From Spongospora subterranea f. sp. subterranea (Eukaryota; Endomyxa: Phytomyxea; Phytomyxea; Plasmodiophorida), in the NCBI GenBank assembly GCA_049724395.1, contig JAUGWO010000023.1, positions 186,001 to 250,000 of the forward strand: a stretch of 64,000 bases of DNA, read 5' to 3'. The translations under genes were made by a program, and so were the position numbers. Below, one piece after another: positions 14,082-24,250 of this stretch; within the stretch, counting starts at the first letter, position 1, and the number at the start of each line of letters is the position of its first letter. Below the pieces are notes generated by a model, which saw nothing but the letters and a program-made list of their open reading frames with translations, was not told the DNA's origin and made no database searches.

Positions 14082-15358
14082 TTAGAAGAAATCCTTCATT
14101 GACTTTATACAAAGTTCGACATGTTGCGACCTCTCGTTTGCGACAACATCACCTGCAAATCGTAATCCGCAAATCGGGCAAGCCGCAATATCAGATGGGG
14201 CATTTGTCGCCGCCGTTTGATCGTCGTTATCCTCGTCGCTTGAGCCACATAAATCTACAACCTCTAGCAGAGGTTGAGATGGTCTTCTACCAACGGGAAT
14301 ACTAGGATCGTTGGCCAAACGACCAATACAGGAGTCGCGGCCGTCAACCGTCACCAATTCCTGTATTTCTGGATCTGGTGCGGGAGGTGACACAACCACA
14401 ATCATGGGGTCCTCAATTACCGGGGATTTACCGAACGACATCGCTTTCTCCTTTGGCCCAAGACCAAAAGGTGGCGTTAATTGTACTGATGGAACCTCGG
14501 TAGGGGATGGCGCAATCTGATTCTCAATCGGGATATTGGGATAGTTGAATCCAGCTTGATCGAAATTCGCTCCGGAGTCCTCAACTGGCGTGGGAATGGA
14601 CGAAGATGCCCAATGGAATCCACCAGTTGTTCTCGACTCTTCAATATCTTCAGTTTTGATCCAGTCGAATGACAGAGCAGGCTTTGTCGACGGCCAATTC
14701 CCTCGGCGTCGCCTCGGGCGCCAGACCACAGATGGTTGCAAACTCAAGGAAGGAATATCATGCAAAACATGCGATTGTGCCGACCCTTCGCTGACGGCAA
14801 CTGGCGATTCTGACTGAGCGGGAACAATGTTCTCAATTTCACATGTCGACGTTGGATCGACACGCGATCGTTTCTTGATCGATTCTTTTGCGCATAAAAC
14901 ATCTGAGGTAGATTTCTGGATATGGTTTCTGTTGAGAGAGTATAAAAGCGAACACTGAGGCCGCTGACAGATATTGCCTACAACGACGGATCTTGATTCG
15001 AAGTGAGTTGCGATTGGATTGACTCTGAATTTAACGATGATCTGCGAGCTAACTGTTCTAAAAACCTGACCGGAACAGCACATATTATTCGGACATTCAA
15101 TGAAAAACCCGTCAAGAAAGCAGTACCGCTTCTGGCGCTTCATCTTGCGCCAGAGTGCATGAGCCCGTACTGCATTTCTACCTGGCGATCATTACCCGTG
15201 CGGCCAACGATCAATGAGACCGGCGCCGCGCTGTCCTTCCCGATTTTCCTGACAAGTCCGTACCCGGTTCAGGGGTGTACCGGGTATTTCTCATGGCCAA
15301 TAATGCTTGTAGGGTAAAACGACTTACCGTACCCAATTCCGCGTGTATGTACTGACAT
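14082..15358 (-). CDS. UBZ4-type (Rad18-like) zinc-finger protein, otherwise unrecognised
   Basis: The largest exon reads continuously on the minus strand and ends in a compact finger: CPICGLRF, then HVELCIKSM before the stop. The CxxC...HxxxC arrangement is that of ubiquitin-binding UBZ4 fingers found in DNA-damage proteins (Rad18, Polη/κ, SNM1A, SPRTN, FAN1). Before it is an acidic stretch, VDLCGSSDEDNDD, resembling a SIM- or UIM-like segment, and a long Pro/Ser-rich low-complexity region with RRRRGNW. The N-terminal part (MKRQKRYCFLDGFFIEC) contains several Cys. I could not resolve the exons between it and a candidate start at 15358. No enzyme motif is visible. By architecture a ubiquitin-reading repair adaptor is plausible; the family identity is unknown. 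Confidence 0.6.
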
Positions 15359-15512
15359 GATCCGCTCCCCGAATCCTGCACCATACGGACCTGTATCTAC
15401 AAGGGTAACGATTCAAAATCGTAACGATTCTCAAGTGGGTTATTCATCTTTATTGTTATTTACATCTACAGTAATTGTGGCTGGTCACGTTTCTTCTTAG
15501 CCATTGTCCAGT

Positions 15513-16770
15513 ATGCCTGATATCGATACGGTTTCTCATTCGTCACAAACTAACGTCGCCCGTGGTCAAGTGACATCCAATGCCTTTGCCGCCGTCCTCA
15601 ACAATGCGGTCGCCATTGTGATGAAGGCAGGGCAGTCGGCGGGGCTCAACGTCGCTAACATTGACCAGCTGGTGGATTTAATTCCAGATAACGTTCCGTT
15701 CACACCTGGAACGCGATACCCGCTCCGCTTTGAATCCATAAGTATGTCCATCAACTTACAGGTGTATATGTTTGTTTTCCAAGACGTGCATTTCAGGTGA
15801 AGAGATCAATTTTACCTCCTTAGTGCACCTTGTTGCATTTGGAGCGTTCTTCAATAATCACATAGCTGCTTCGCACCACAATGTTATGACAATGTTCGAG
15901 GTTGCTGAGCGAGGAATGTTAGGTAAATACAATTTTTCTGTTTTGATTTCAACCGTTGATTTTGTTAGGTCTATTCATCTCTGGTAAATTAAACGCTTCT
16001 CGCCTTGTCGATATTTCTTTGGTTGATGTCGAGTCTGCCTTTGGGCTTCCACTATCGTGTGAAGAACAAATGGAAAACATTCCAGCATATATATCTGTTG
16101 ATGCCCCTACGAAGCCATTAGTTAGTGCTGGTTTCTATCCTGAAAACGAAGCATGATTTGATTACAGGTGGAAGATATTGTAAAATGCCTTAATGATACG
16201 GGGAGGATCCTTCTTAATAGACGTTGTCCCTCCTTAGGCGACCTTATTCTAAATGAAATGGATAAGAAGCTATTAGCATCCCCAGCGTCTGCTGGAGCGA
16301 TGATGCAACTTTTGGCAGCCACATTCCCTGCATTTAATGATCTAGGTTTCTTTTCGAAGGCGACTGCCCTCACTGCTGCCCTCTATTGGACATTCAAAGA
16401 CAGAGTACCCAGCTTAGATTTTTCCGATGCTTCTGGTATTGCGGTTGCATCCATTTTTCTTTTACCTTGACATAATGCTGTAGATATTGGTTGTCCTTCT
16501 GATTTTGACCTCATTGACTTCTTCTTTGACATGGGCGTCATTGAAGTAAAAGAGACATCTGATACAATTTCCGCGGAATTGCTTCGAGCACTTGCAGTTG
16601 TAGGGGGTCGACAAATCCGAAGCCGAATCCTATCGAAGCGGGGTCTTGATTATTCGATGGTTGATCTGGATATGATATTTCGAGAAATTCAAGCCTCTCG
16701 AAAAAAGACGGCATCTGCTGAAGATCGTCCTGATCGACCATATCATGCGCCACGATCGTTTTTCTTTTGA
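15513..16770 (+). CDS. Queuosine-salvage (QNG1/DUF2419)-like protein, divergent
   Basis: Proteins of this family release queuine from queuosine 5'-phosphate so that it can be inserted into tRNA. Exons 15513-15741, 15797-15922, 15969-16120, 16168-16435 and 16484-16770 join in phase to 353 residues, close to family length. The similarity is one of pattern. GRILLNRRCPSLGDLIL followed by SAGAMMQLLAATFPAFND matches the family's 'G..LL...GSF..L' and 'L......FPSF.D' segments. FFSKATALTAALYW corresponds to the YKRAQ..VADLW helix, and SDIGCPSDFDLIDFFFDMGV to ADYRVPQVLR.LGV. The C-terminus RPYHAPRSFFF resembles the family's RP.HR.R.I.Y ending. The lysine (SK) and the aspartate (SD) can be aligned, but RAQ and the D of ADLW are not kept. 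The gene model is strong; the family call is moderate and activity uncertain. Confidence 0.6.
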
Positions 16771-16840
16771 TACATGTTTTTTAATTAAACAGAAGAATGG
16801 AGTAGGGGTTGCAGTTCTTGAGAATGCTAAACTGATTGTG

Positions 16841-17007
16841 CGGGAGAGCCGCTGGGCAATAATCAGTTGCGATGTCTCGAAGTTTGTCGGGTGTGTTGCC
16901 TCGGTGAAAGCTCTCAATCACAACGGGTTAAATGAGGATGATGTCATTGACCACCCGACAAATCTCGAGACATCGCAACGGATTATTGTTCAGCGGCTCT
17001 TCAATGA
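16841..17007. repeat. Imperfect inverted repeat with arms of about 55 bp
   Basis: AGAGCCGCTGGGCAATAATC and the following GTTGCGATGTCTCG...TTTGTCGGGTG on the left (16841-16894) recur in reverse complement on the right (16951-17007), with a handful of mismatches and a spacer of about 56 bp. Both arms can be read as the same peptide (HPTN-ETSQ-II-QRL), so it looks like an inverted duplication of a coding fragment rather than a terminator. No flanking target duplication was recognised. Confidence 0.65.
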
Positions 17008-18217
17008 TCACATTGTCGAAAATGTTGATCTTATCCTCTCTTCGATTCTTAGCTTGAATCCAGCTTGCTCGAAATGCCCTCCGACGTTTGTGATGTGCCG
17101 GTCCCAACGACTTGTTTGAACTCCAGCCATTGCACTACGCAGCCGTTCGCCTTCCGCAATCTTTCCTTGGAAAGATATTTTGAAAACGCGGATCCAGGGA
17201 ACTACAATGACAAAAATGCGGAGGGAGTTCTACATTCACTTCACAGGACCTGTATTAGGAAGCCAAAACAGGTAGAAGCTCTTTAGCAGATCATCATCCA
17301 TAAAACCTTGTCAACGTTGGTTATTGAGAACAGATTATCTGAGCAAGCTGCATCGCACCAACCATGTGTCATTGGCTTCGTCCGCAAAGCCTTTGGGTAA
17401 GACCACCCGATGCGCTCGGGTAGAGCTTACCCATTGACCAGGATGAAGGCGTCGCGTGTGATACATTGTCACCCGTATCTGTCGGCAGCTATGGGACCAC
17501 AATTGCCTTGATAACGTCGATGACTACTTGCTGAAGAAGGCACGAGTTGAGGCCGAGACTGTGAGGTACCCACAAGGTACGTTGAACTGAAGTCTTTCAT
17601 CAACAAAGGCATCATGGATTAGAGACATCCGCGGAGCTAAATAATTCAGTTTATCAAGGTTGAGATGCTGCTTTCACTTTACACCTGCATGCCTGGTCTT
17701 TTTTTTGATCCTGCAAACGGAAGATCTAACGAACGAACGCATCGGCGGCCATACCAAAAGCCGATATTAAGAAATTCTTCGAGCCAATGAGGTCGAACGC
17801 GAATGTGAAGAAAAAAGCAGCGACTCGGTGGACGGAGCCATTGAAGACAATCTGTTCTGTACATGATCCTACGTTGAGAAGGTTTCGATTCTGTGGATTA
17901 TGAACTGCCAAATAGCATTTACCTGTCCTGTCAACTTTCTAATACACTGAGGCGCATGTCCTGTATAAAATACTTCAAATGCCCAGTTTTATCCTAGAAT
18001 ATTGAAAATTCAAGTGAGTATTCAGATTTGAGAAGAATAGTTGACATCGTAGAGATTTTAGGATGAAAAACCTCCGTCGGAGGAAACGAGGTAAGCAGTT
18101 CTGTGCAGTGTCGTTATCGAAAGTGATACAAATGTTCCACCCGCTTTCTGTGAGGTTGGAGTTACTAACGATATTGAGTCCATTTGTGCCAGTTGATACT
18201 TTTAGAAAAAGGGTATA
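17008..18217. other. Gene-poor stretch
   Basis: Only short open frames occur here, none with a recognisable domain, a consistent splice model or clear coding character. A minus-strand frame near 17680-17910 is rich in hydrophobic residues but has no support. No tRNA cloverleaf was found by eye, though this search is weak. Confidence 0.5.
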
Positions 18218-20122
18218 TTATAGCTCTTTTGAAGGTGTTTTCGCTTGTGCCGCGAGTTTCGCCGCTTTGTAACCGTTGATACGGGTTTCCATTTCAGGTC
18301 TGAAATGACGAATCAGACCTTGGATGGGCCAAGCAGCAGCATCCCCCAAAGCACAAATGGTGTGCCCTTCAATTTGCTTGGTTAGCTCATAAAGCATATC
18401 GATTTCGGCAATTTCGGCATCGCCCTTAACCATCCGCATCATTATTTTGTATAGCCATGGTGTCCCTTCTCTACAGGGTGTGCATTGTCCACAGCTTTCA
18501 TGTTTATAAAAGTAGGCAAGTCGGGCAATCGCCTTGATCATATCAGTGCTTTTGTCCATCACCATAACCGCTGCTGTTCCTAATCCCGACTGCGCCTCCT
18601 TCAATGCGTCAAAATCCATGCTGACGGACAGGGCCATTATCATTTGCAACCAACTGTTGCTGCAATCAATACTTACAGGACTTTGGAACATGTGTCCTTT
18701 GTGATACATGGGACCGATGACCCGCCAGGTATAACAGCCAGCAAATTATCCCATCCTCCGCGCACACCGCCTGCATGCTTTTCGATCAGCTCTTTGAGCG
18801 GAATGCTCATAGACTCTAAAAAATGAGATTGCGGAAAAACACATATGCAGTTTCATGGCATTTACCTTCAACTACAATAGGATTATTGACATGGCCTGAA
18901 ATAGCGAATAACTTGGTTCCATGATTGTTAGGACGGCCAAAACTCGAGAACCATGATGCTCCTCGCCGAAGAATGGTAGGTGAAACGGCAATAGTTTCCA
19001 CGTTAGTAACAGTAGTCGGGCACCCGTAAAGACCAACATTCGCAGGAAATGGAGGTTTCAGACGTGGTTTTCCAGGGTTCCCCTCAAGAGATTCAATCAG
19101 GCCAGTTTCTTCCCCTGTAGACAAATCAGCAACTAAAACAAAAAATCAACGAACTCTACCGCAAATATAAGCTCCTGCTCCTCGATGAACATACACGTCA
19201 AAATCGTACCCTGATTTACAAGCATTCTTCCCTAGGAACCCTTTATCATATGCCTAACCGTTGAAGTAAAGAAACAATATTTGGTAGTGATCGACATTGA
19301 GACCTGGGCAACGGCTCGGTTTAACTGCTCGTATTCAAAAAAAAAATTCGCCGCGGATGTATATATAGGCTGCATTAGCACCCATAGCGAAACTGAAAAA
19401 ATAGACCAAATCAATCGAAGTAATCGCATCAAGTGTCTATGAATACCCTGCAAGTAAGGCACCTTCAACAAGTTTATGAGGGTCGCTTCGCATGATCTCT
19501 CTATCTTTGCAAGTTCCTAGTTTTCATTTAAATTTAGATGCTTGTATATCGTAAAGGAAGTACCCGGTTCACTCTCGTCTGCATTAATAACCAGATATTG
19601 TGGGCGACCATCTACTGAAACCTGCGACAAGAAATTAGACTAATGCGCAACCATTGCAAAAAAAACCGTGAACCTTCGGCATAAACGACCATTTCAGGCC
19701 AGAAGGAAATCCTGCACCACCTCTTCCACGTAACCCTGAAGCCTTCATCTCGTCGATAATCCAATCGCGCCCCATTGCCAGAATATCTTTTGTACGATAC
19801 CAATCTCCCTACGCGCGAAGGTAAGCACTCCCATCAATTTGGACACCTAAATGATGATCGAACTCGTTTTAAGGCTCCCTCAACACCCCAATCACCTTCA
19901 CCGTAAAGATTTGTAAAAATCCGGTCCTGATCTGTAAGGTTCTTATGGACATAAGGTGGCGGGGGAGGCGGTGCTGGTTTGGATGGTGCGGCTCCGCTCA
20001 ACACACGAACCCGTGGAGCAAATCCTACTTTAGAATCCGTTAACAACTGGCAGTTTTCATCGCTTGAATGATTCTATCAGACCTCGTCCGTGTTTGAGCG
20101 CATGTCGGAGAAGGAGCGGCAT
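18218..20122 (-). CDS. NDUFV1: NADH:ubiquinone oxidoreductase 51-kDa subunit (complex I NDUFV1/NuoF)
   Basis: It carries FMN and the N3 4Fe-4S cluster and oxidises NADH at the tip of the matrix arm of complex I. Ten exons (20122-20083, 20024-19864, 19808-19674, 19621-19564, 19516-19447, 19392-19304, 19253-19160, 19114-18866, 18815-18677, 18620-18218) are joined by introns of 45-58 nt. The presequence starts [14 protein letters not shown] and leads to a Pro-rich linker. Signatures include [25 protein letters not shown] (NADH/FMN site), [17 protein letters not shown]-like [32 protein letters not shown] and the cluster motif [13 protein letters not shown] run of ten T in the coding strand (about 19337-19346) puts the frame one base out between IRGEF and [11 protein letters not shown]. 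Dropping one T gives exactly 479 codons. It is either a homopolymer sequencing error or a slippage mutation. Confidence 0.97.
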
Positions 20123-20541
20123 TGACGAATGTGATTTGATCAAGACTCGTGTCTGAGGCTGATTAAATGGAGGTTCACCGCACCAGTACTTGCGAGGGTT
20201 GCTCAGTTCACCGTTACCACTTAATGTATCTTCTGGCTGCGCAGCTGATAAACCGCGCCTGGTTTGTGTCAACGACGCGTATCATTTGAATTTGGTGTTG
20301 ACAAGAGTCTAATCTGTAGTTTATATTACGAAACCCTCAAAAAGGGTAAACCATCATCACAATAATCAGAATTGTAAAAAGTATCACACCTCGAAGATAT
20401 ATATTTCTGGCGACTGCCCTATTATTCTTCTCTAGTTCGAATATTTTTACAAGAAGTTGCGCCTTCGAGCATGCGTCCATAAATGGGGAAGGCTGCACTT
20501 CCGTGTCAGTATTGTTGAAAGCTCACTTCGGTTATCAAAAC

Positions 20542-21442
20542 TTAAGATACGTTGAAGGACACAACACCGTTGCATCGATCAGTTGATTCAGATATGACAG
20601 ACTTGGATTCTTTCTGCGACGATGCATTCTCTACTGCCGATTGCAGCTCAGAGAGCATCACTTGCATGGCAGCTAGCTTCTACATTTTATCAGCAAACGC
20701 AGTTTGAAACTCACTAACTAGAGTTTACCTTTTCACTCAGAATCTCGTCTGTTCTTTTTATCTCCAGTTGTTTTTCAAGCTTCACGATTTTCTTCTCCAA
20801 TTCTTGTTGTTGATGGTTGGTTACAATCACCTTAGATTTATCGACCTTTTTGAGATATATCAGTTGATCATCACTTCATGTGCTACATTACTTTCTGCCG
20901 AAGAAGTTCCGTTTCCTTTTCGTTAAGGTCCGCTTTCAAACGCTCAGCGGCCTCTTCGAGTTGCAGAACATCAGAGTTGCGAATCACAAGCTGATTTTTC
21001 AATTCATGCACCTCTCCTTCTAGGGCCTTGAATCGTTTTTTGATGACAGAATTTTCTAAAGTTTCTTACGACAAATGAGGGCCCCGTGGTAACAATCTTA
21101 CCTGAAATCAGCTGTTCATATTTTTTTGTTAGATCTGAATTTTCTCTGTGCAACGCATCCACAGTGCGTTGCAGCCTGAAGATAAGATGAGAAGAACGAC
21201 TATGTGCATTATTGTCGATACTGCTTATTGTTTTCGAGTTGGATCCGATGGCTTGACGTATGCTCTTTAGCGTCTAGCAATAACCGTTTCTGCTCCTGTT
21301 GACTCAATCGCAAACTGTCGCTAAGCTCATCTCGGTCCGCCTTTAGCTGAATGACCCTTGCGAATTCATCGTCGCTGATAAAAATCCCACTTGTTGATTG
21401 CCCTACGGTATGTTCTGACAAATCATCAGAAGTTGAGTTCAT
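20542..21442 (-). CDS. Coiled-coil protein of unknown function
   Basis: The start at 21442 gives MNSTSDDLSEHTVGQSTSG. Heptad-rich, Glu/Lys/Gln/Leu-dense helices follow: LKADRDELSDSLRLSQQEQK, LKNQLVIRNSDVLQLEEAAE, and QELEKKIVKLEKQLEIKRTD with EILSEK, spread over several exons. The last exon is joined at a clear CAG/AAG junction (KLAAMQVMLSELQSAVENAS) and ends ...VVSFNVS. Introns are again about 50 nt; not all junctions were resolved. No catalytic motif or membrane segment is visible. It is a scaffold- or cytoskeleton-like protein; no orthologue is recognised. Confidence 0.65.
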
Positions 21443-21479
21443 TAAAAACAACAAAATCCTCATCTACCCATGCCCAACT

Positions 21480-22680
21480 GCCACCGAACAGCACGTGGAT
21501 TATCAGCAATCCTGGAACTGAAGAGGCACACGCACTTTGCGCAACAGCATCTGCAGGGCGAATGCCGGCTCACGCGTTGCGTGTGCGTAACAGTACAGTA
21601 CTCCTGGACTCGGAGTCAGCCGGAGAATACGGTACGCACGTTCGAGCAGATGATATGGCTGTCGCTCGTTCAATGATGACGTACATCGTGCCTAAAGATT
21701 TGACGAGAAGGAACTAGATGAACTGCTTTCTTCTCCTCTGGCATGAACGTAACAGATCACGAATTTTCGAAGGCACTTCGAAATGTGATCAGATACAGCT
21801 GGTTATGGCATATTGTTACTATTGTTATAGGGCAGTCAAATACTTTACGCAGACACCGTTTGCATTTTCGGTGAGTTTATGCCCTCGCTTCTTGATCGCC
21901 GCAAGGGAACGCTCACAATAGCGCTACGCCCAATAGAGATACGCAATGAACACGTTATCCACGAGTCACCAAACAGCTGCCGTCACAGAATATTCGCTAA
22001 AGAATAGCAGTCTCGTAATGGCGATGAAATGGCTATCCCGTATCAAACAGCGAGGCTCGGTTCTCGGCTTGAAGCCGCCTTCGTTCTCCGCTTTTTCGTT
22101 CCATGTCTCTCATCAACTAATTCAGTCCATTATCGCATCCTGCGACCACCTGTTTTCAAGGTCCGGTTTGACCGTACAATCTCACACTGAGGATTCTGAT
22201 CATCACAACGACTCAGATTGCAAATGGACGGAGACACGTTTCACAGTGCAGCGGTTAATGCGCTCACCGATTCTATGTTACAGTGTCGTGCTAAGCAGAT
22301 ACTGCAGTCAATGATTATAAGTGAATTACATTATTATCTGAAGAGATTGGTTTTGAAATTGGGTGTCGGTAGATGGTGAAACTTGTCACGGCAACGGGGA
22401 TTGTTTACAGGGCGATGAACAACCGTCTCTAGGAATCGCGATTCTGATTGAGGCTGCACTTCTGCTGGAGGATGCTCTTCTGCCGCCAGACGCTGTATCG
22501 AATCTTACGGCTGTAGCGAGGAACACTCGCCTTATTTTGAGAGATAAAGCCCATCAGATCCGATCGTTCATTGATCTGCTCGAATTTGAGAGCAGAACAT
22601 CCGTTATGAAATGGGTCGCAATATTTGCCAAAATCAACAACCGCGAAATACTTTCAGTTTCAAATCAAGGACTTCTGTAA
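21480..22680 (+). CDS. Unidentified probable multi-exon gene
   Basis: Two segments look coding. One runs about 22226-22370 (MDGDTFHSAAVNALTDSM, then QCRAKQILQSMIISELHYYL). The other ends at 22680 (LGIAILIEAALLLEDALLPP, VARNTRLILRDKAHQIRSFI, TSVMKWVAIFAKINNREI). Both are helical and Leu-rich. Upstream open frames from about 21480 may add exons. I could not build a splice model with consistent phases and do not recognise the protein, so the boundaries are provisional. Confidence 0.35.
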
Positions 22681-23014
22681 GGCATTTCCTGCCATCGGTA
22701 CATGTATATTGTAGTTGAACCCCGTTTCTGCATAGGTATCGCCTGTCTTCATTCATTCTATTAAATAAGGCGTATCAACGTAACCAGTTACTTGATCTGC
22801 ATTGGTCAATCAATGAATCAATGAATGGTGCTACGGATCTCGGGAACTTGTTGCTAACTTGTTATGGTTTTCTATTCCTGGAGGTTCCAGAGGTCCATGG
22901 GGGTTCTGACAATCTATCACTGGGTAATCTGCCAACTCACAATTCTATGATGCACTGTCTGAAAAGTTAATAGGCGGTGTTCAACAGGTTCCTGAAAATA
23001 AACAAGATTGCAAA

Positions 23015-24231
23015 ATGCACGAGGCAAATTTATCGACAGACAAGGGTTGCCAAACCGGGTCAACCGTTGGCACATCAAGGTTGCTATCAAACAAGATCAT
23101 TCAGAAGCAAGTCGAGAAATCTGGCCTTTTTTGGCGCCATGTCGACACTGCCTCCGGCCCAACGAGGAGATATAAACACTCATCTTGTGTTGACACTTCG
23201 AAAACAGCATTGATAATTTACGCTGGTTTGGGAGTTGATTGTGAATATGACGACGTTTGGTGCCTAGACATAACTAAATGTAGATGGGAGCGACCTTATA
23301 TTCGCGGCAACCAACCTAACGCGCGTCATGGGCATGCTGCCATAGTCTTGGCAGACAAACTGATTGTGTTTGGCGGAAGGATTGGAACGTCGTACACAAA
23401 TTCGTTGCAGATTCTTGACATAGGTAACCATGCATACACCCGAAACAGCACAAATACTGATGTCAAACCGCGCTGAGACTAACGATTGTACTTGTTAGCG
23501 ATATGGAAGTGGGAACAGTGGAGCTCACAGTTTCAGTCTGGACGACGACCCGAGCCCAGAGAAGGGCATAGCATGCAGAAATTAGAAAACAAGGATCTCA
23601 TCATGTTTGGCGGTAGATCTTCTGACCAAATATTTAATGATTTATGGAAATACTCTTTAACTGAACGGTCGTGGACCCCGTTGCTCATTGTGGGCGATAT
23701 CCCATCCCCTCGGCATAATCCTGTTTTCAATTGTATCAAAGATCAACTTTTTGTAATGGCCTGCGGCATCGGCTCCGGCAACCGAGGACTACACGACTGC
23801 TACTTGTTAGAAAAAACTGAAGCAGATACTTTCTGCTGGCACCGCCTTCCTTCGCTACAATCCACAACAAATTCCGCACCCTGCACTACTGGAGCAATAA
23901 TAAATGAGGAAGTAATCTTGCTATCAGACATTCCTCCTCGGTTCGGGGAACATTCCCCATCAGATACATATCAATTTAGAACAGCGTTGCACAGGTATGT
24001 CGAAATTTTTTTTGGGTTGAAATTCCTCGGATGATTTACAGGTCACTCAGATATAACAACTGCAATGGTGTTTGGGAATCATGCGAATATAAAGGGGAGG
24101 GTCCCATCCCTCGGTCAAGATCTACACTTACGACTACGCAACAAAATAAGGCGATTTTGTTTGGGGGTCATGCCACAGAGGTCTTGTGCGACGTTTGGAT
24201 ACTCGAGTGTCGCGATCAGTACCAAAATTAA
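23015..24231 (+). CDS. Kelch-repeat protein
   Basis: Exons 23015-23423, 23499-23994 and 24042-24231 (introns 75 and 47 nt) give 364 residues, about the size of a single six-bladed kelch propeller. Blades show the usual pattern: RRYKHSSCV ... LIIYAGLGVDCEYDDVWCLD; ARHGHAAIVLADKLIVFGGR; PREGHSMQKLENKDLIMFGG followed by NDLWKY; SPRHNPVFNCIKDQLFVMAC; and a last blade PRSRSTLTTTQQNKAILFGG with CDVWILE. No BTB, F-box or TM domain is attached, so it is probably a stand-alone protein-binding propeller. The partner is unknown. It converges on the ABC transporter gene, whose stop is only 20 bp away. Confidence 0.88.
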
Positions 24232-24250
24232 TCAATAATTAAATACCTAT

